64,000 nucleotides of DNA, taken from Nostoc sp. C052 (GTDB lineage: Bacteria; Cyanobacteriota; Cyanobacteriia; Cyanobacteriales; Nostocaceae). Shown piece by piece: positions 25,963 to 35,369 of the stretch. The DNA is taken from positions 558,001 through 622,000 of the forward strand of contig NZ_CP040272.1 in the NCBI RefSeq assembly GCF_013393905.1, in the 5' to 3' direction. The position numbers and the translations under genes are program-made. Below the pieces are notes generated by a model that had not been told where the DNA came from, made no database searches, and worked only from the letters and a program-made list of their open reading frames with translations. Within the stretch, counting starts at the first letter, position 1, and every line of letters begins with the position of its first letter.

Positions 25963-26745
25963 CTACCAAGCAAGTGCTAAAGAGGTTAAAAAACTTATGC
26001 GCCTGAAAAGATGGGAATCTCCCCGGAAAGAAGGTAGGAATGATAAAGGTAGAGGCGGTTCTGCCAGAAAGCGGCAACTCAAAAAACAAAGGCAAATGCT
26101 ACGGCAAAGACTTAAAGAAAGTAACAAACCAGACAATAACAAAAACGAGAGAACAGGGGGAGATAAGTTTATCTTCCCCTTATTTTTTGGGCTTTTATCT
26201 AGGAAAAAAATAAAATTTAGGAAAGGGATTTTTAACATAGAGACTAAATTAAATCTGTCATAGATTTGGAAATCTATAAGAAAAAATTATTTTACATTGT
26301 TTAAAATATACTAAATTTAAATTAAACCTCTTAAGCGCATACTTACGTATCAAAATCGTTAGAGTTGGCTGGCATTTTGCTTGGAGACGCAAGCATTCTG
26401 TGTAGTAAATATTACCAAATAAAATACATATCTGTAGAAATTTATTGCAATTATAATGCTTGTATGAACAAATCAAAAATTAATTATGAAGGAAGTATGA
26501 ATTTTGTCACACTACGTCTAAAATCCCTAACTTAAAACAGTAAGCTAGGACACAGAAGGAAATAATTACAATATTACCGATTGAGTCAAAAGTATACTAA
26601 GAAGGCAATTGCATCTCCATGTGTTAATTTCCAACGATGACACAAGCCTACAAAAAGTCAGGAGTCATCCGATGCGAATTATTCAATATTCGGAATGGTC
26701 TATGTAATCTATGGATTTTGTTCTTGGACACAGGAGTTATTGATT
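25963..26745. other. Intergenic region after tRNA-Leu
   Basis: A very basic open frame at 25997-26263 starts 34 bases after the tRNA but contains a strong terminator (26155-26188), so it is doubtful as a gene. The rest, to 26745, is AT-rich and holds the promoter region of the glycosyltransferase gene; nothing else is seen. Confidence 0.5.
26155..26188 (+). terminator. Intrinsic terminator downstream of tRNA-Leu
   Basis: AGGGGGAGATAA pairs with TTATCTTCCCCT over 12 bp (one G-U), followed by TATTTTTT. It is the best formed terminator in this part of the window. Confidence 0.8.
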
Positions 26746-27540
26746 GTGGCGAGAGTGCTTCTACCTACTAAAAAAGTGCTTGATTTTTCTATTACTGCTT
26801 TACGCTTTGACGACCAGATACAAACAATACTGAAGTGGGCGAGTAAGCGTGAGAGTAAAAGTGTATATGTAGCAAATGTACACATGCTCATTGAAGCTCA
26901 TTGGAATCCAGAGTTTGCTACCATATTACGAAATGCAGATATAGTTACTCCTGATGGTATGCCTCTGGTATGGATGATGCGGAAAATGGGAGCTATTTAC
27001 CAAGACCGAGTAGCAGGGATGGATATTTTCTTAGCATTGTGTCAGCTAACTCAAACACAAAATATTAGTATTTTCTTGTTAGGTTCCCAAACAGAAATTC
27101 TTTCTAAGATGCGAAAAAGATTAGAGCAGGAATTTCCGCAGGTGAAGATTGCGGCGATGGAACCTCTACCTTTTCGTCCCTTGACTGAAACTGAAGATGA
27201 AGCTTTGGTGAAAAAGATTAATTCTAGTGGTGCTAGTGCCGTCTTAGTGTCTCTGGGATGTCCTAAACAAGAAAATTGGATAGCTCAACATAAGGGCAAG
27301 ATACAAGCTGTAATGATTGGACTGGGTGGAGTTTTCCCTGTTTATGCAGGAATTTACAAGCGGGCACCCCGCATAGTTAGAGACTTAGGGCTTGAATGGC
27401 TGTATCGATGTATTCAAGAACCACGCCGCCTTTTCAGTCGCTATGCTAAGACTATTCCGCTCTTTATATGGCTGGCTACTAAGCAACTACTATCATCAAG
27501 TCGGATTGCAGCAGTCTTCCTTCATGAAACTGGGGAGTGA
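26746..27540 (+). CDS. WecG/TagA/CpsF family glycosyltransferase
   Basis: The GTG at 26746 has AGGAG nine bases upstream and gives 264 residues, the usual family length; an ATG at 26695 would add 17 residues. The N-terminus has ITALRFDDQIQTIL, followed by the signatures YVANVHMLIEA, ADIVTPDGMPLVWMMRKMG (catalytic-region D) and the C-terminal block LGCPKQENWIAQH and PRIVRDLGLEWLYRCIQEPR. Enzymes of this family add N-acetylmannosamine or similar sugars to lipid-linked carriers for exopolysaccharide. No neighbouring sugar genes are visible. Confidence 0.9.
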   Translation: MARVLLPTKKVLDFSITALRFDDQIQTILKWASKRESKSVYVANVHMLIEAHWNPEFATILRNADIVTPDGMPLVWMMRKMGAIYQDRVAGMDIFLALCQLTQTQNISIFLLGSQTEILSKMRKRLEQEFPQVKIAAMEPLPFRPLTETEDEALVKKINSSGASAVLVSLGCPKQENWIAQHKGKIQAVMIGLGGVFPVYAGIYKRAPRIVRDLGLEWLYRCIQEPRRLFSRYAKTIPLFIWLATKQLLSSSRIAAVFLHETGE

Positions 27541-27794
27541 AGCAAAATAAATTGTGTGTTGCTGGTTACGAAGAATAGACCTTAAGCCATTATCAAGTGA
27601 GGCATATTTTAGATGCAGAGGGAATTGCGATCGCAGAATTTTGTGCTTTAAGCCTAGCATCACCTTTATTTTTAATTTTTAGCTCCTATTTTATAAATAA
27701 TAAGACTTCCTTCTCTGCGTTCGCGTAGCGTGTCGCAGACAGACGCTACACAAACATTTAGCAATTTTTTTTAACAACTCTTCTAGTAGTGATA

Positions 27795-27919
27795 CCAATA
27801 CTTTTCGGATAAACCCAACAATCTCTCTTTTGATCTGGGGAAAGGTTAAAGGGGAAGGGGTAAGGGTTTGAATTTACCTTTACCCCTTCCCCTTTCTCCC
27901 AAAACCCGAAAAGTATTGG
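27795..27919. mobile_element. 125-bp MITE-like element with 8-bp target duplication
   Basis: Terminal inverted repeats are CCAATACTTTTCGG and CCGAAAAGTATTGG (14 bp, perfect). Both sides are flanked by TAGTGATA (27787-27794 and 27920-27927), the sign of a transposition event. The interior is a purine-rich tract (GGTTAAAGGGGAAGGGG) followed by its inverse, with no coding frame. Confidence 0.9.
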
Positions 27920-27954
27920 TAGTGATACTTTAGAGCACAACACCAAAAAGCTCA

Positions 27955-27985
27955 GATACCCGACTTCCTGAAGAAGTCGGGTATC
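27955..27985. repeat. Perfect 13-bp stem hairpin
   Basis: GATACCCGACTTC and GAAGTCGGGTATC flank a short loop. The stem resembles dispersed CCCGACTTCTT hairpins of Nostoc and may terminate transcripts from either side. Confidence 0.7.
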
Positions 27986-28035
27986 TTGTATCTTGTCGAG
28001 CATAACTAACTTTAAATTTAAAAATGTTTGGAAAG

Positions 28036-28065
28036 TGTAGAGACGTAATTAATAACGTCTCTACA
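28036..28065. repeat. Palindrome TGTAGAGACGT-ACGTCTCTACA
   Basis: A 12-bp arm inverted repeat shares the GTAGAGACGT arm with the hairpin after ftsH (32304-32332). Confidence 0.75.
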
Positions 28066-28222
28066 AAAATTCTGCCAATCAAGCTAGTACTCTATTTTCT
28101 AACCCTTGCTCAGGGAATATCAAAAGAGTTTTGCTTGGTTCTCAAACAACTCATATTTTTCTGCAAAAATGGAATCCACCCCATTTATATTCCTAGAGTT
28201 TCAGCAAAAAAATTATGAATTC

Positions 28223-28405
28223 TTAGTCAATATTTTTCTTGACACTATCTTTCACGTCTTCAATCCCATGACGTACTTCGCTTTCAGCTTGCTTTGCTTT
28301 ACCCTTTGCTTTATCTTCTGGATCTCCAGTGATATTTCCTAATGCTTCTTGGGCTTTACCTTCAACATTCTTAGCAGCAGCTTTTGCGCGATCTTCAATG
28401 CTCAT
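28223..28405 (-). CDS. CsbD family stress protein
   Basis: The ATG at 28405 has AGGAG seven bases upstream and gives 60 residues, the usual CsbD length; a longer frame to 28525 is not needed. The sequence MSIEDRAKAAAKNVEGKAQE followed by ALGNITGDPEDKAKGKAKQA is characteristic of CsbD-like proteins, which are small, charged, disordered and induced by stress in other bacteria. Its molecular role is unknown. Confidence 0.92.
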   Translation of the reverse strand: MSIEDRAKAAAKNVEGKAQEALGNITGDPEDKAKGKAKQAESEVRHGIEDVKDSVKKNID

Positions 28406-28734
28406 TTTGTACTCCTGATTTAATGGAAAGTTCATTTCAAAGCTGTATAAATCACTTTGAAATAAATTCTTTGTGATTACTTTTACACAGTAGCTTAAAG
28501 TTTTTGCTAAAGCCTTCCACCACAAGGCATATTAAATAATTAAAAATTAAAAATTAAGAATGAAGAATGAAGAAAAGTAATTATAGTAAGCATCCTAGTT
28601 ATGATCTGAATGTAAATTAAAGCCACAAAAGTTTAGTTATCTATGCTCAAAGACATAGAACAAGCAAATATACCAGGCGATTAGAAATCGCAGCTACACA
28701 AACCTACTCCTTTAGAGAACCCGGAGGGTAGGCC

Positions 28735-30034
28735 CTGACAGGTGTAGGTTTTTTACAACTAGGAGGAGTTGGAGTAATAAAAGCTATCGACAGGAGTAGG
28801 AGGAAAAGAACTCCAACGATGAAGATGAATGGACAAACCCTTGAGTAAATCAGCAATGAGGGTGATAAAACCCAGAAAAAAACAAGAAAGCCGACGTGGT
28901 GATTTGAGATCGATGGGTTTGGATTTAGCAACGTGTCGCTGGGGAAACTGATCAATGTGGGAGGGAGGAAATTGGTTTTCCGCTTCTCCACCAAGCATGA
29001 CCATCCAGAGAGTAGAGACAGCGATGGCTAACCACAAGCGTTCAGCACGTTGTGGGTCAAGCAGACGAGTATTGTGCCACTGCCAACCATCAGATTTAAG
29101 ATCACGATAAACACATTCAGTGGAGGGGCGTAAACCATACCAAATAGCGTCAGCAGACATAGGTTCTAGGTCAGTCAAAATCAACCAAGGGTCTTGATAA
29201 CCAAAATCCCAACGAGCTAACAACGTGCATTCCAGGGGGTTAGTTTTGAAGCAGACTATTTGACCCGACCAGAATAATCCTGGACTGGCAACAATATCAG
29301 CCAATGGTTGCCATTGATTCTGATGTGGTAAACGATAAGTTCCTTGGTGGTTAATACGTAAAAAAGGATGCCAAGCAGCAACTATCAGAGAATAGAGCCA
29401 ATCGGCATACAATCCCCGGTCAGCAGCGACAATTACCTTCTGGTCTGGTGGAATCGTATCTTTGAGGTCTGTGATTAATTTTTGCCAATGTGGTTTCCAA
29501 CTTCCTGGTTCAGTGGCATTGACAATACACCATGCTACTGGAATTCCACATCCTGCCAGTAAAATATTAATGGATAGCACTATAAATTTATCACCAATAC
29601 TCGTAGCATCCATTGCCAGTGCTATTTGCTGAATATTTTGTGGCAGTAAACTAATCACCCACAACAACAATGATGCAAAGCATCTGCTCACATCCAGTGT
29701 TCTCCGTTTATCCCCTTTTTTGGCTTTTTCCTCCTGATACCATTCTTTTAGTCTTTGCCTGACTGTGTTTGGTTTTTCATTATTCACTGCTCCAATGAAC
29801 TCAGATACCTGGGTTAGACTACTTGATTTTGTCACTACCATACCAAAGCTCCATGTTGCCAAACCTATGGCCTGTGGTATTGACAAGTTAGGCATCCGCT
29901 CGGAAACTATGCATGACCACTGTTTGAGATGTTTGTTGTTCAGCATTTTGAGAATACATCCCTAGTTTCTAGTTTCATTCTCTCCCTTTCAGCAGTGAAT
30001 ACTCATACCCACGTAAAAAACCTACACCTGTCAG
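28735..30034 (-). mobile_element. Complete IS4-superfamily insertion sequence
   Basis: The 1.3-kb element is bounded by perfect 22-bp inverted repeats, beginning CTGACAGGTGTAGGTTTTTT at 28735 and ending with its reverse complement at 30034. It carries one intact transposase gene on the minus strand. No target duplication is evident in the flanks, which suggests later rearrangement or imperfect borders. Confidence 0.92.
28759..29946 (-). CDS. IS4-superfamily DDE transposase
   Basis: The 395-residue protein shows the DDE catalytic triad: D113 in LAMDATSIGD, D176 in VIVAADRGLY, and E277 within the exact YREK signature Y270-(2)-R273-(3)-E277-(6)-K284 of the IS4 superfamily. It fills the insertion sequence, with its stop close to one inverted repeat. 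There is no frameshift or stop, so it may be active. The C-terminal tail past residue 330 is proline- and serine-rich. Confidence 0.93.
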   Translation of the reverse strand: MLNNKHLKQWSCIVSERMPNLSIPQAIGLATWSFGMVVTKSSSLTQVSEFIGAVNNEKPNTVRQRLKEWYQEEKAKKGDKRRTLDVSRCFASLLLWVISLLPQNIQQIALAMDATSIGDKFIVLSINILLAGCGIPVAWCIVNATEPGSWKPHWQKLITDLKDTIPPDQKVIVAADRGLYADWLYSLIVAAWHPFLRINHQGTYRLPHQNQWQPLADIVASPGLFWSGQIVCFKTNPLECTLLARWDFGYQDPWLILTDLEPMSADAIWYGLRPSTECVYRDLKSDGWQWHNTRLLDPQRAERLWLAIAVSTLWMVMLGGEAENQFPPSHIDQFPQRHVAKSKPIDLKSPRRLSCFFLGFITLIADLLKGLSIHLHRWSSFPPTPVDSFYYSNSS

Positions 30035-30405
30035 AGGGAGCAGGGGAGCAGGGGAGAAGTTGCAGAAAGTTTTTCCCCTCTGCCTCTTTGCAATGTCTAC
30101 TATTAGGAACTTCCAAGAAATAAATTATCCAATTTAACCAAATCAAGACGATTTTCTTTCCCCTCTGCCCCCTGCCGCCAAAACGATAGTATATTTTTTA
30201 TTTGGAAGTCCCTTAAAGCTGAATAAATCTAGATAACGATCCAGGTTGCTCAACTTTATGGAATAATCGGCAAAAAATTGGGAATGGTTTTGTGTGGAAG
30301 TTAGACTAGATAAGAAAAGTGTAATTTCCAGTTATTACAATTTTTGATAGAAGAATAGGCATAAACCATAGCTCAACTTGTGCCAGCAGACAAAGGGTAA
30401 TTATT
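30035..30405. other. Intergenic region between IS and ftsH
   Basis: It holds a MITE-like element at 30103-30216 and the AT-rich ftsH promoter region. No gene is seen. Confidence 0.5.
30103..30216. mobile_element. MITE-like element with TTAAGGGACTTCCAA ends, copy 1
   Basis: Left end TTAGGAACTTCCAAGAAATA and right end TATTTGGAAGTCCCTTAA are imperfect inverted repeats, 114 bp in all. A second copy with a different interior lies at 60448-60572. Confidence 0.75.
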
Positions 30406-32295
30406 ATGACAAATTTGGGAAAAAAAGCATTGGTAAAAAGGCAGTCATCAAAGCGGGTTGCTTGGGTTGGTGCAATCGCTGCTAGTTTGATTATGTTGCC
30501 AGGAATTTTCGCTAGTACTCCTGTCATGGCACAAAAAACAGAAACCACCTCTCTAAGCTATGGCGACTTGATCAAAAAAGCGAAGGCGGGAGAAATCCAA
30601 AAAGTAGAGCTTGACGAAACCGAACAGCTAGCAAGGGTGTATCTCAAAGGGCAAAAGGATGATGCACCAGCGCAACAGGTGAGACTTTTGGCGCAAAATA
30701 CAGAGTTAATTAACATTCTCAAAGAGAAGAACGTTGATTTTGGTGAGGTTTCCTCTGCTAATAGTCGAGCTGCTGTTGGACTGTTGATTAATTTGATGTG
30801 GATTTTGCCACTGGTGGCTTTAATGCTATTGTTCCTGCGACGCTCTACGAATGCTTCTAGCCAAGCGATGAATTTCGGCAAATCCAAAGCCCGCTTCCAA
30901 ATGGAGGCAAAAACTGGAGTGAAATTTGAAGATGTTGCTGGGGTTGAAGAAGCTAAAGAGGAACTCGAAGAAGTTGTTACTTTCCTGAAACAGCCAGAAA
31001 GATTTACCGCTGTAGGCGCACGGATTCCCAAAGGAGTGCTGTTAATTGGTCCTCCCGGTACTGGCAAAACTTTACTAGCAAAAGCGATCGCTGGGGAAGC
31101 GGGTGTCCCATTCTTCAGTATTTCCGGTTCGGAATTTGTAGAAATGTTCGTTGGTGTGGGTGCGTCTCGTGTGCGCGACCTCTTCAAGAAAGCTAAAGAG
31201 AATGCCCCTTGCCTAATATTTATCGATGAAATTGACGCAGTAGGTAGACAACGGGGCGCTGGTATTGGTGGTGGTAACGATGAGCGCGAACAAACCCTCA
31301 ATCAACTGCTCACCGAAATGGATGGTTTTGAAGGGAACACAGGCATCATTATTATTGCTGCCACAAACCGCCCAGATGTTTTAGATACAGCGTTACTCAG
31401 ACCAGGACGCTTTGACAGACAAGTGATGGTCGATCCACCCGACCTGAAAGGGCGACTAGAAATTTTGAAAGTCCACGCTCGGAACAAGAAAATCGATCCT
31501 AGCGTATCATTAGAAGCGATCGCTCGCCGCACTCCTGGTTTTACTGGCGCAGACTTAGCCAACTTACTTAACGAAGCCGCCATTCTCACCGCGAGAAGAC
31601 GCAAAGAAGCTGTCACCATTTTAGAAATTGATGCGGCTGTAGACCGAGTTGTTGCAGGTATGGAAGGTACTGCCTTAGTAGACAGCAAGAGCAAGCGCTT
31701 GATTGCCTATCATGAAGTTGGACACGCTTTAGTGGGCACATTGCTTAAAGACCACGATCCTGTGCAGAAAGTGACATTAATCCCACGGGGACAAGCACTG
31801 GGATTAACTTGGTTTACTCCCAACGAAGAACAGGGGTTAATTTCCCGTTCTCAACTTAAATCCAGGATTACTGCTACTTTGGGTGGTCGCGCCGCCGAGG
31901 AAATCGTTTTTGGGAAGCCAGAAGTGACCACGGGTGCTAGCAATGACTTGCAACATGTGACAGGGATGGCGCGGCAGATGGTGACACGCTTCGGGATGTC
32001 AGAATTAGGCCCATTGTCATTAGAAAATCAGAGTGCAGAGGTATTTTTAGGACGCGACTGGATGAATAAATCAGACTATTCTGAAGAAATTGCCGCCAAA
32101 ATCGATTCACAAGTACGCGAAATTGTCAGCAATTCTTACATCAAGGCCAAAGAACTGTTGCAAGAAAACCGCATAGTTTTGGAGCGTTTAGTAGATTTGC
32201 TAGCTGAACAAGAAACAATTGAAGGCGATTTATTCCGTAAAATTGTAGCCGATCATGTTCAGGTAGCCGATGAACAATTGGCTGTACCTCATTAG
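30406..32295 (+). CDS. ftsH: ATP-dependent zinc metalloprotease FtsH
   Basis: FtsH is a membrane-bound AAA+ protease that extracts and degrades membrane and soluble proteins; in cyanobacteria some copies take part in photosystem II repair. The 629-residue protein has two membrane segments (about 21-44, AWVGAIAASLIMLPGIF, and 126-145, LLINLMWILPLVALMLLFL), Walker A GPPGTGKT (215-222), Walker B LIFIDEIDAVG, the second region of homology with TNRPD and the zinc motif HEVGH (436-440). All catalytic residues are present. It is a single gene followed by a palindrome. Confidence 0.97.
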   Translation: MTNLGKKALVKRQSSKRVAWVGAIAASLIMLPGIFASTPVMAQKTETTSLSYGDLIKKAKAGEIQKVELDETEQLARVYLKGQKDDAPAQQVRLLAQNTELINILKEKNVDFGEVSSANSRAAVGLLINLMWILPLVALMLLFLRRSTNASSQAMNFGKSKARFQMEAKTGVKFEDVAGVEEAKEELEEVVTFLKQPERFTAVGARIPKGVLLIGPPGTGKTLLAKAIAGEAGVPFFSISGSEFVEMFVGVGASRVRDLFKKAKENAPCLIFIDEIDAVGRQRGAGIGGGNDEREQTLNQLLTEMDGFEGNTGIIIIAATNRPDVLDTALLRPGRFDRQVMVDPPDLKGRLEILKVHARNKKIDPSVSLEAIARRTPGFTGADLANLLNEAAILTARRRKEAVTILEIDAAVDRVVAGMEGTALVDSKSKRLIAYHEVGHALVGTLLKDHDPVQKVTLIPRGQALGLTWFTPNEEQGLISRSQLKSRITATLGGRAAEEIVFGKPEVTTGASNDLQHVTGMARQMVTRFGMSELGPLSLENQSAEVFLGRDWMNKSDYSEEIAAKIDSQVREIVSNSYIKAKELLQENRIVLERLVDLLAEQETIEGDLFRKIVADHVQVADEQLAVPH

Positions 32296-32303
32296 AAATA
32301 ATA

Positions 32304-32332
32304 GTAGAGACGTAGCACTGCTACGTCTCTAC
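32304..32332 (+). terminator. Palindrome directly after ftsH
   Basis: GTAGAGACGTAGCA and its complement TGCTACGTCTCTAC form a near-perfect hairpin nine bases after the ftsH stop. It lacks a T-run but its position suggests transcript end or stabilisation. Confidence 0.6.
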
Positions 32333-32464
32333 AAGGGTTTTGGATAACGCATATTTAATTTCACCAGATGTCTATTAAGGAATAGGCAAAAGCAATAGTC
32401 CATCGACTTTACCTGGATTTCTCACAAGTGAGAAATCCAAGGGACGTGGGGAGTGTGGACTGGC

Positions 32465-33385
32465 TTAAGAACGCCGTACATTCAAGCAACACCATTCTTT
32501 TCGTTTCCAGAGGGTAGCGACAACCCAACCATTTTGTTCTAAGGCATCAGCAACAGCTTTAGATTGTTCCAGCAAAATACCACTGAAGATCGCCCAAGTT
32601 TCAGGTTTAGCGATCGCACTCATTTCTGGTATCAATTCAATAATTACATGAGCCAAAATATTGCAGACGATACCATCCACCGGACTTGCAATTAATTTTG
32701 TCAAAACGTCTACACTTCCCAATGCTGGTAGTAAACGTTCTGGGCTAATGTCATTCAGGGCACCATTACTAAAGGTTGATTGCACCGCCAAAGGGTCATT
32801 ATCTACTGCATAGACTTTCTCTGCACCCAATAGCAGCGCTCCAATAGAAAGGATACCAGAACCACAGCCAATATCCGCAATTACTAGATGTTCATGTTTG
32901 CCACTACTACCCACAAAAGACTGAGGAACGCCACTCAGCCGCATTTCCAGAGATTCCAAACATAACTGAGTTGTAGCATGGTTACCTGTACCAAATGCTA
33001 CACCAGGATCGAGACGAATTACTAACCGTTCGGTTGTTTCTGGTAGTGGTAGCCACGCGGGGTTAATCAAGAAGCGATCGCCTATTTCTTGCGGATGCCA
33101 ATATTGTTTCCAGCTAGTCGCCCAATCTTCCTCATCAATCAACTGCCATTGTAGTGAGGGAGATGAAACTCCTACACAGAGGGCATCTTGACGCAGCCAC
33201 AGCGATAGTGCTGCCAAATCTAGTAGCTCTGTTTGAATTGTCGGCAGATAAGCCCTAACTAAAGATGAGTTTCCTTTATTTTCGCTAGCTGTACCACGAC
33301 AGCCAAAATCTTCCAGTCGCCAAAAGATCGAATCTTCTAGGTCTGGCTCACATAAAATCTGTAGTTCCCACCAGGTGTTTGCCAT
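32465..33385 (-). CDS. prmA: Ribosomal protein L11 methyltransferase
   Basis: PrmA trimethylates ribosomal protein L11. The 306-residue protein has the N-terminal substrate-recognition domain starting MANTWWELQILCEPDLEDSI. The family motif LDPGVAFGTGNHATTQLCLE (about 124-143), the SAM motif VIADIGCGSGILSIGALLLG and the loop YAVDNDPLAVQ are all present. Length is normal. It lies 122 bases downstream of serA on the same strand, separated by heptamer repeats. Confidence 0.95.
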   Translation of the reverse strand: MANTWWELQILCEPDLEDSIFWRLEDFGCRGTASENKGNSSLVRAYLPTIQTELLDLAALSLWLRQDALCVGVSSPSLQWQLIDEEDWATSWKQYWHPQEIGDRFLINPAWLPLPETTERLVIRLDPGVAFGTGNHATTQLCLESLEMRLSGVPQSFVGSSGKHEHLVIADIGCGSGILSIGALLLGAEKVYAVDNDPLAVQSTFSNGALNDISPERLLPALGSVDVLTKLIASPVDGIVCNILAHVIIELIPEMSAIAKPETWAIFSGILLEQSKAVADALEQNGWVVATLWKRKEWCCLNVRRS

Positions 33386-33389
33386 ACAA

Positions 33390-33508
33390 TTTTAGATTTT
33401 AGATTTTAGATTTTAGATTGGGGAGTAGGTAATGGTTAATGACCAATGGGAAAAACAATGAGCAATTAGCCATTACCAATCCAAAATCCAAAATCCAAAA
33501 TCCAAAAT
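33390..33508. repeat. Two heptamer arrays between serA and prmA
   Basis: TTTTAGA units (four, about 33390-33419) and CCAAAAT units (four, about 33480-33508) flank the short gap. The two arrays are near-complements, so the transcript could fold back. Confidence 0.85.
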
Positions 33509-35088
33509 TAGAGAGTTACCGTATACGCGTCCCGAATACCAGGGACTTTGATAATTTCATCCAAAATACCCTCTGGTAAAGGGTCATCTATGCTCAGAGC
33601 CATTACCGCATCGCCACGGACGATTTTACGACCTACCTGCATACTGGCAATATTCACATTAAAACTGCCGAGTAGGGAACCAAGTTTGCCGATAATCCCT
33701 GGCATATCGCGGTGCAGAGTAAACAACATATATTTGCTGGGTGGGACGTTAATCGGGAAACCGTCAACGTCGGTGAGGTGGATTTCTCGCTCACCCAACA
33801 AAGCGCCTGTTACCGAATGAGTACCTAAAGTACCCGTAGCTTCTAAATGTAGTGTGCCGGCATAGTCTCGAATGGAAGCATCGCGGGTTTCAATTACCCG
33901 AATTCCGCGTTCTTTGGCTTCTATGCTGGCATTTACGTAATTTACTCGTTCCCGCAAAGCTTGGTAAAGTAGTCCTTTCAGGGCAGCGACGATTAAAGGC
34001 TGACTTTTGTTGGTTGCGAGTTCGCCTTGCAGTCGAATATTAAGTACTTCCACCCGTCCGCCAGCTAGCTGTCCTACCAGATTACCGAGGGTTTCTGCTA
34101 GCTGCATGTAGGGTTTGAGTTCTTCCAAAACGTCGGGGCCGAGTCCGGGGATGTTGACGGCTGAACGCGCTGGTAGTCCTAAAAGTACATCGCGAATTTG
34201 TTCGGCAACATCAATGGCCACATTCACTTGAGCTTCTGCGGTAGAGGCTCCCAAGTGGGGGGTGAGGATAACTTCTTTGCCTAGCGATCGCAACTCAGAT
34301 TCACCAAGCGGTTCTGACTCGAACACATCCAAGGCTGCACCACCGATTTTACCAGCTTTCAGAGCTGCTGCTAAAGCTACTTCATCAATGATCCCACCAC
34401 GAGCGCAGTTGATAATCCGGGCTGTGGGTTTCATCTTTGCCAAGGTTGTGGCATTGATTAAGTGGGTGGTTTCTGGGGTTTTGGGGATGTGGAGGGTGAT
34501 ATAGTCTGCTTGCTGGAAGAGTAAATCCAACTCCACCAACTGACAGCCAATTTGTTCTGCTCGGTCTGTAGAAATAAAAGGGTCGTAAGCTAGGAGTTTC
34601 ATCCCCATTGTCTTAGCTACAGCCGCAACATGGGAGCCAATTTTGCCCAAACCGACAACGCCGAGAGTTTTTTTGTAGACTTCCGCGCCGACAAAGCTAT
34701 TGCGATCCCAAGCACCGCGTTTCACCGAAGCATTAGCATCGGGGATGTGGCGAGATAAAGCTAAAATCATTGCTAGTGCGTGTTCGGCAGCGGCAATTGT
34801 ATTTCCCTCTGGAGAATTGACTACCACAATTCCCCGGCGTGTGGCAGCGGGAACATCTACATTATCCACCCCCACGCCAGCACGACCGATGATTTTTAGC
34901 TGAGTGCCGGCATCAATGATTTCTTGAGTGACGCGTGTACTAGAGCGAATCATCAGCGCGTCATACTCACCAATAATTTCGATCAGTTCCGCTGGTTTTA
35001 GACCTAGTTTGACATCAACAGTCGCAACTTGCGAAAGAATATCAATTCCAGCTTGGTCAATAGAATCGGAGACAAGAACCTTAGACAT
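33508..35088 (-). CDS. serA: D-3-phosphoglycerate dehydrogenase
   Basis: It oxidises 3-phosphoglycerate in the first step of serine synthesis. The 526-residue long-form enzyme has the catalytic and NAD domain (LGVVGLGKIGSHVAAVAKTM, about 141-160; active-site HLGAST near 278), an intervening domain, and a C-terminal ACT domain (LFTLHRDMPGIIGKLGSLLG, about 454-473) that typically binds serine. Length and order are standard. Confidence 0.97.
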   Translation of the reverse strand: MSKVLVSDSIDQAGIDILSQVATVDVKLGLKPAELIEIIGEYDALMIRSSTRVTQEIIDAGTQLKIIGRAGVGVDNVDVPAATRRGIVVVNSPEGNTIAAAEHALAMILALSRHIPDANASVKRGAWDRNSFVGAEVYKKTLGVVGLGKIGSHVAAVAKTMGMKLLAYDPFISTDRAEQIGCQLVELDLLFQQADYITLHIPKTPETTHLINATTLAKMKPTARIINCARGGIIDEVALAAALKAGKIGGAALDVFESEPLGESELRSLGKEVILTPHLGASTAEAQVNVAIDVAEQIRDVLLGLPARSAVNIPGLGPDVLEELKPYMQLAETLGNLVGQLAGGRVEVLNIRLQGELATNKSQPLIVAALKGLLYQALRERVNYVNASIEAKERGIRVIETRDASIRDYAGTLHLEATGTLGTHSVTGALLGEREIHLTDVDGFPINVPPSKYMLFTLHRDMPGIIGKLGSLLGSFNVNIASMQVGRKIVRGDAVMALSIDDPLPEGILDEIIKVPGIRDAYTVTL

Positions 35089-35369
35089 GATTATTTCATT
35101 TAAAGCTACAGGTTTTGCTGCACAAGACTTTTTAGTTTAGTCTTTATCTGTCGCAATTCAGCAAAAATTATTCATTTGAATATCGACTTAACTTTAACTT
35201 ACACTATATGGTCGTGGTATCAAAGCATGAGTTGCTTCCGGTGGCTAATGCCTGCTAAGTATTTTTATTACTGACTACAAACTCTCAAAACTAGCTGACC
35301 AAGTACTAGCTCAGAAATCGCTATAATTCTGGTGAGCCAAATATCCTTTGAGTTTTGTGGAAACCACCC

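Larger units (their letters stand above)
27541..28222. other. Intergenic region with MITE and two hairpin repeats
   Basis: It contains a short dispersed repeat near 27716-27750, a MITE with target duplication (27795-27919), a hairpin (27955-27985) and a palindrome (28036-28065). No gene is supported. Confidence 0.6.

Noticed and set aside
25997..26263. Basic 88-codon frame after tRNA-Leu
   Set aside because: A strong intrinsic terminator lies inside it, and the sequence is low-complexity and basic with no family resemblance.
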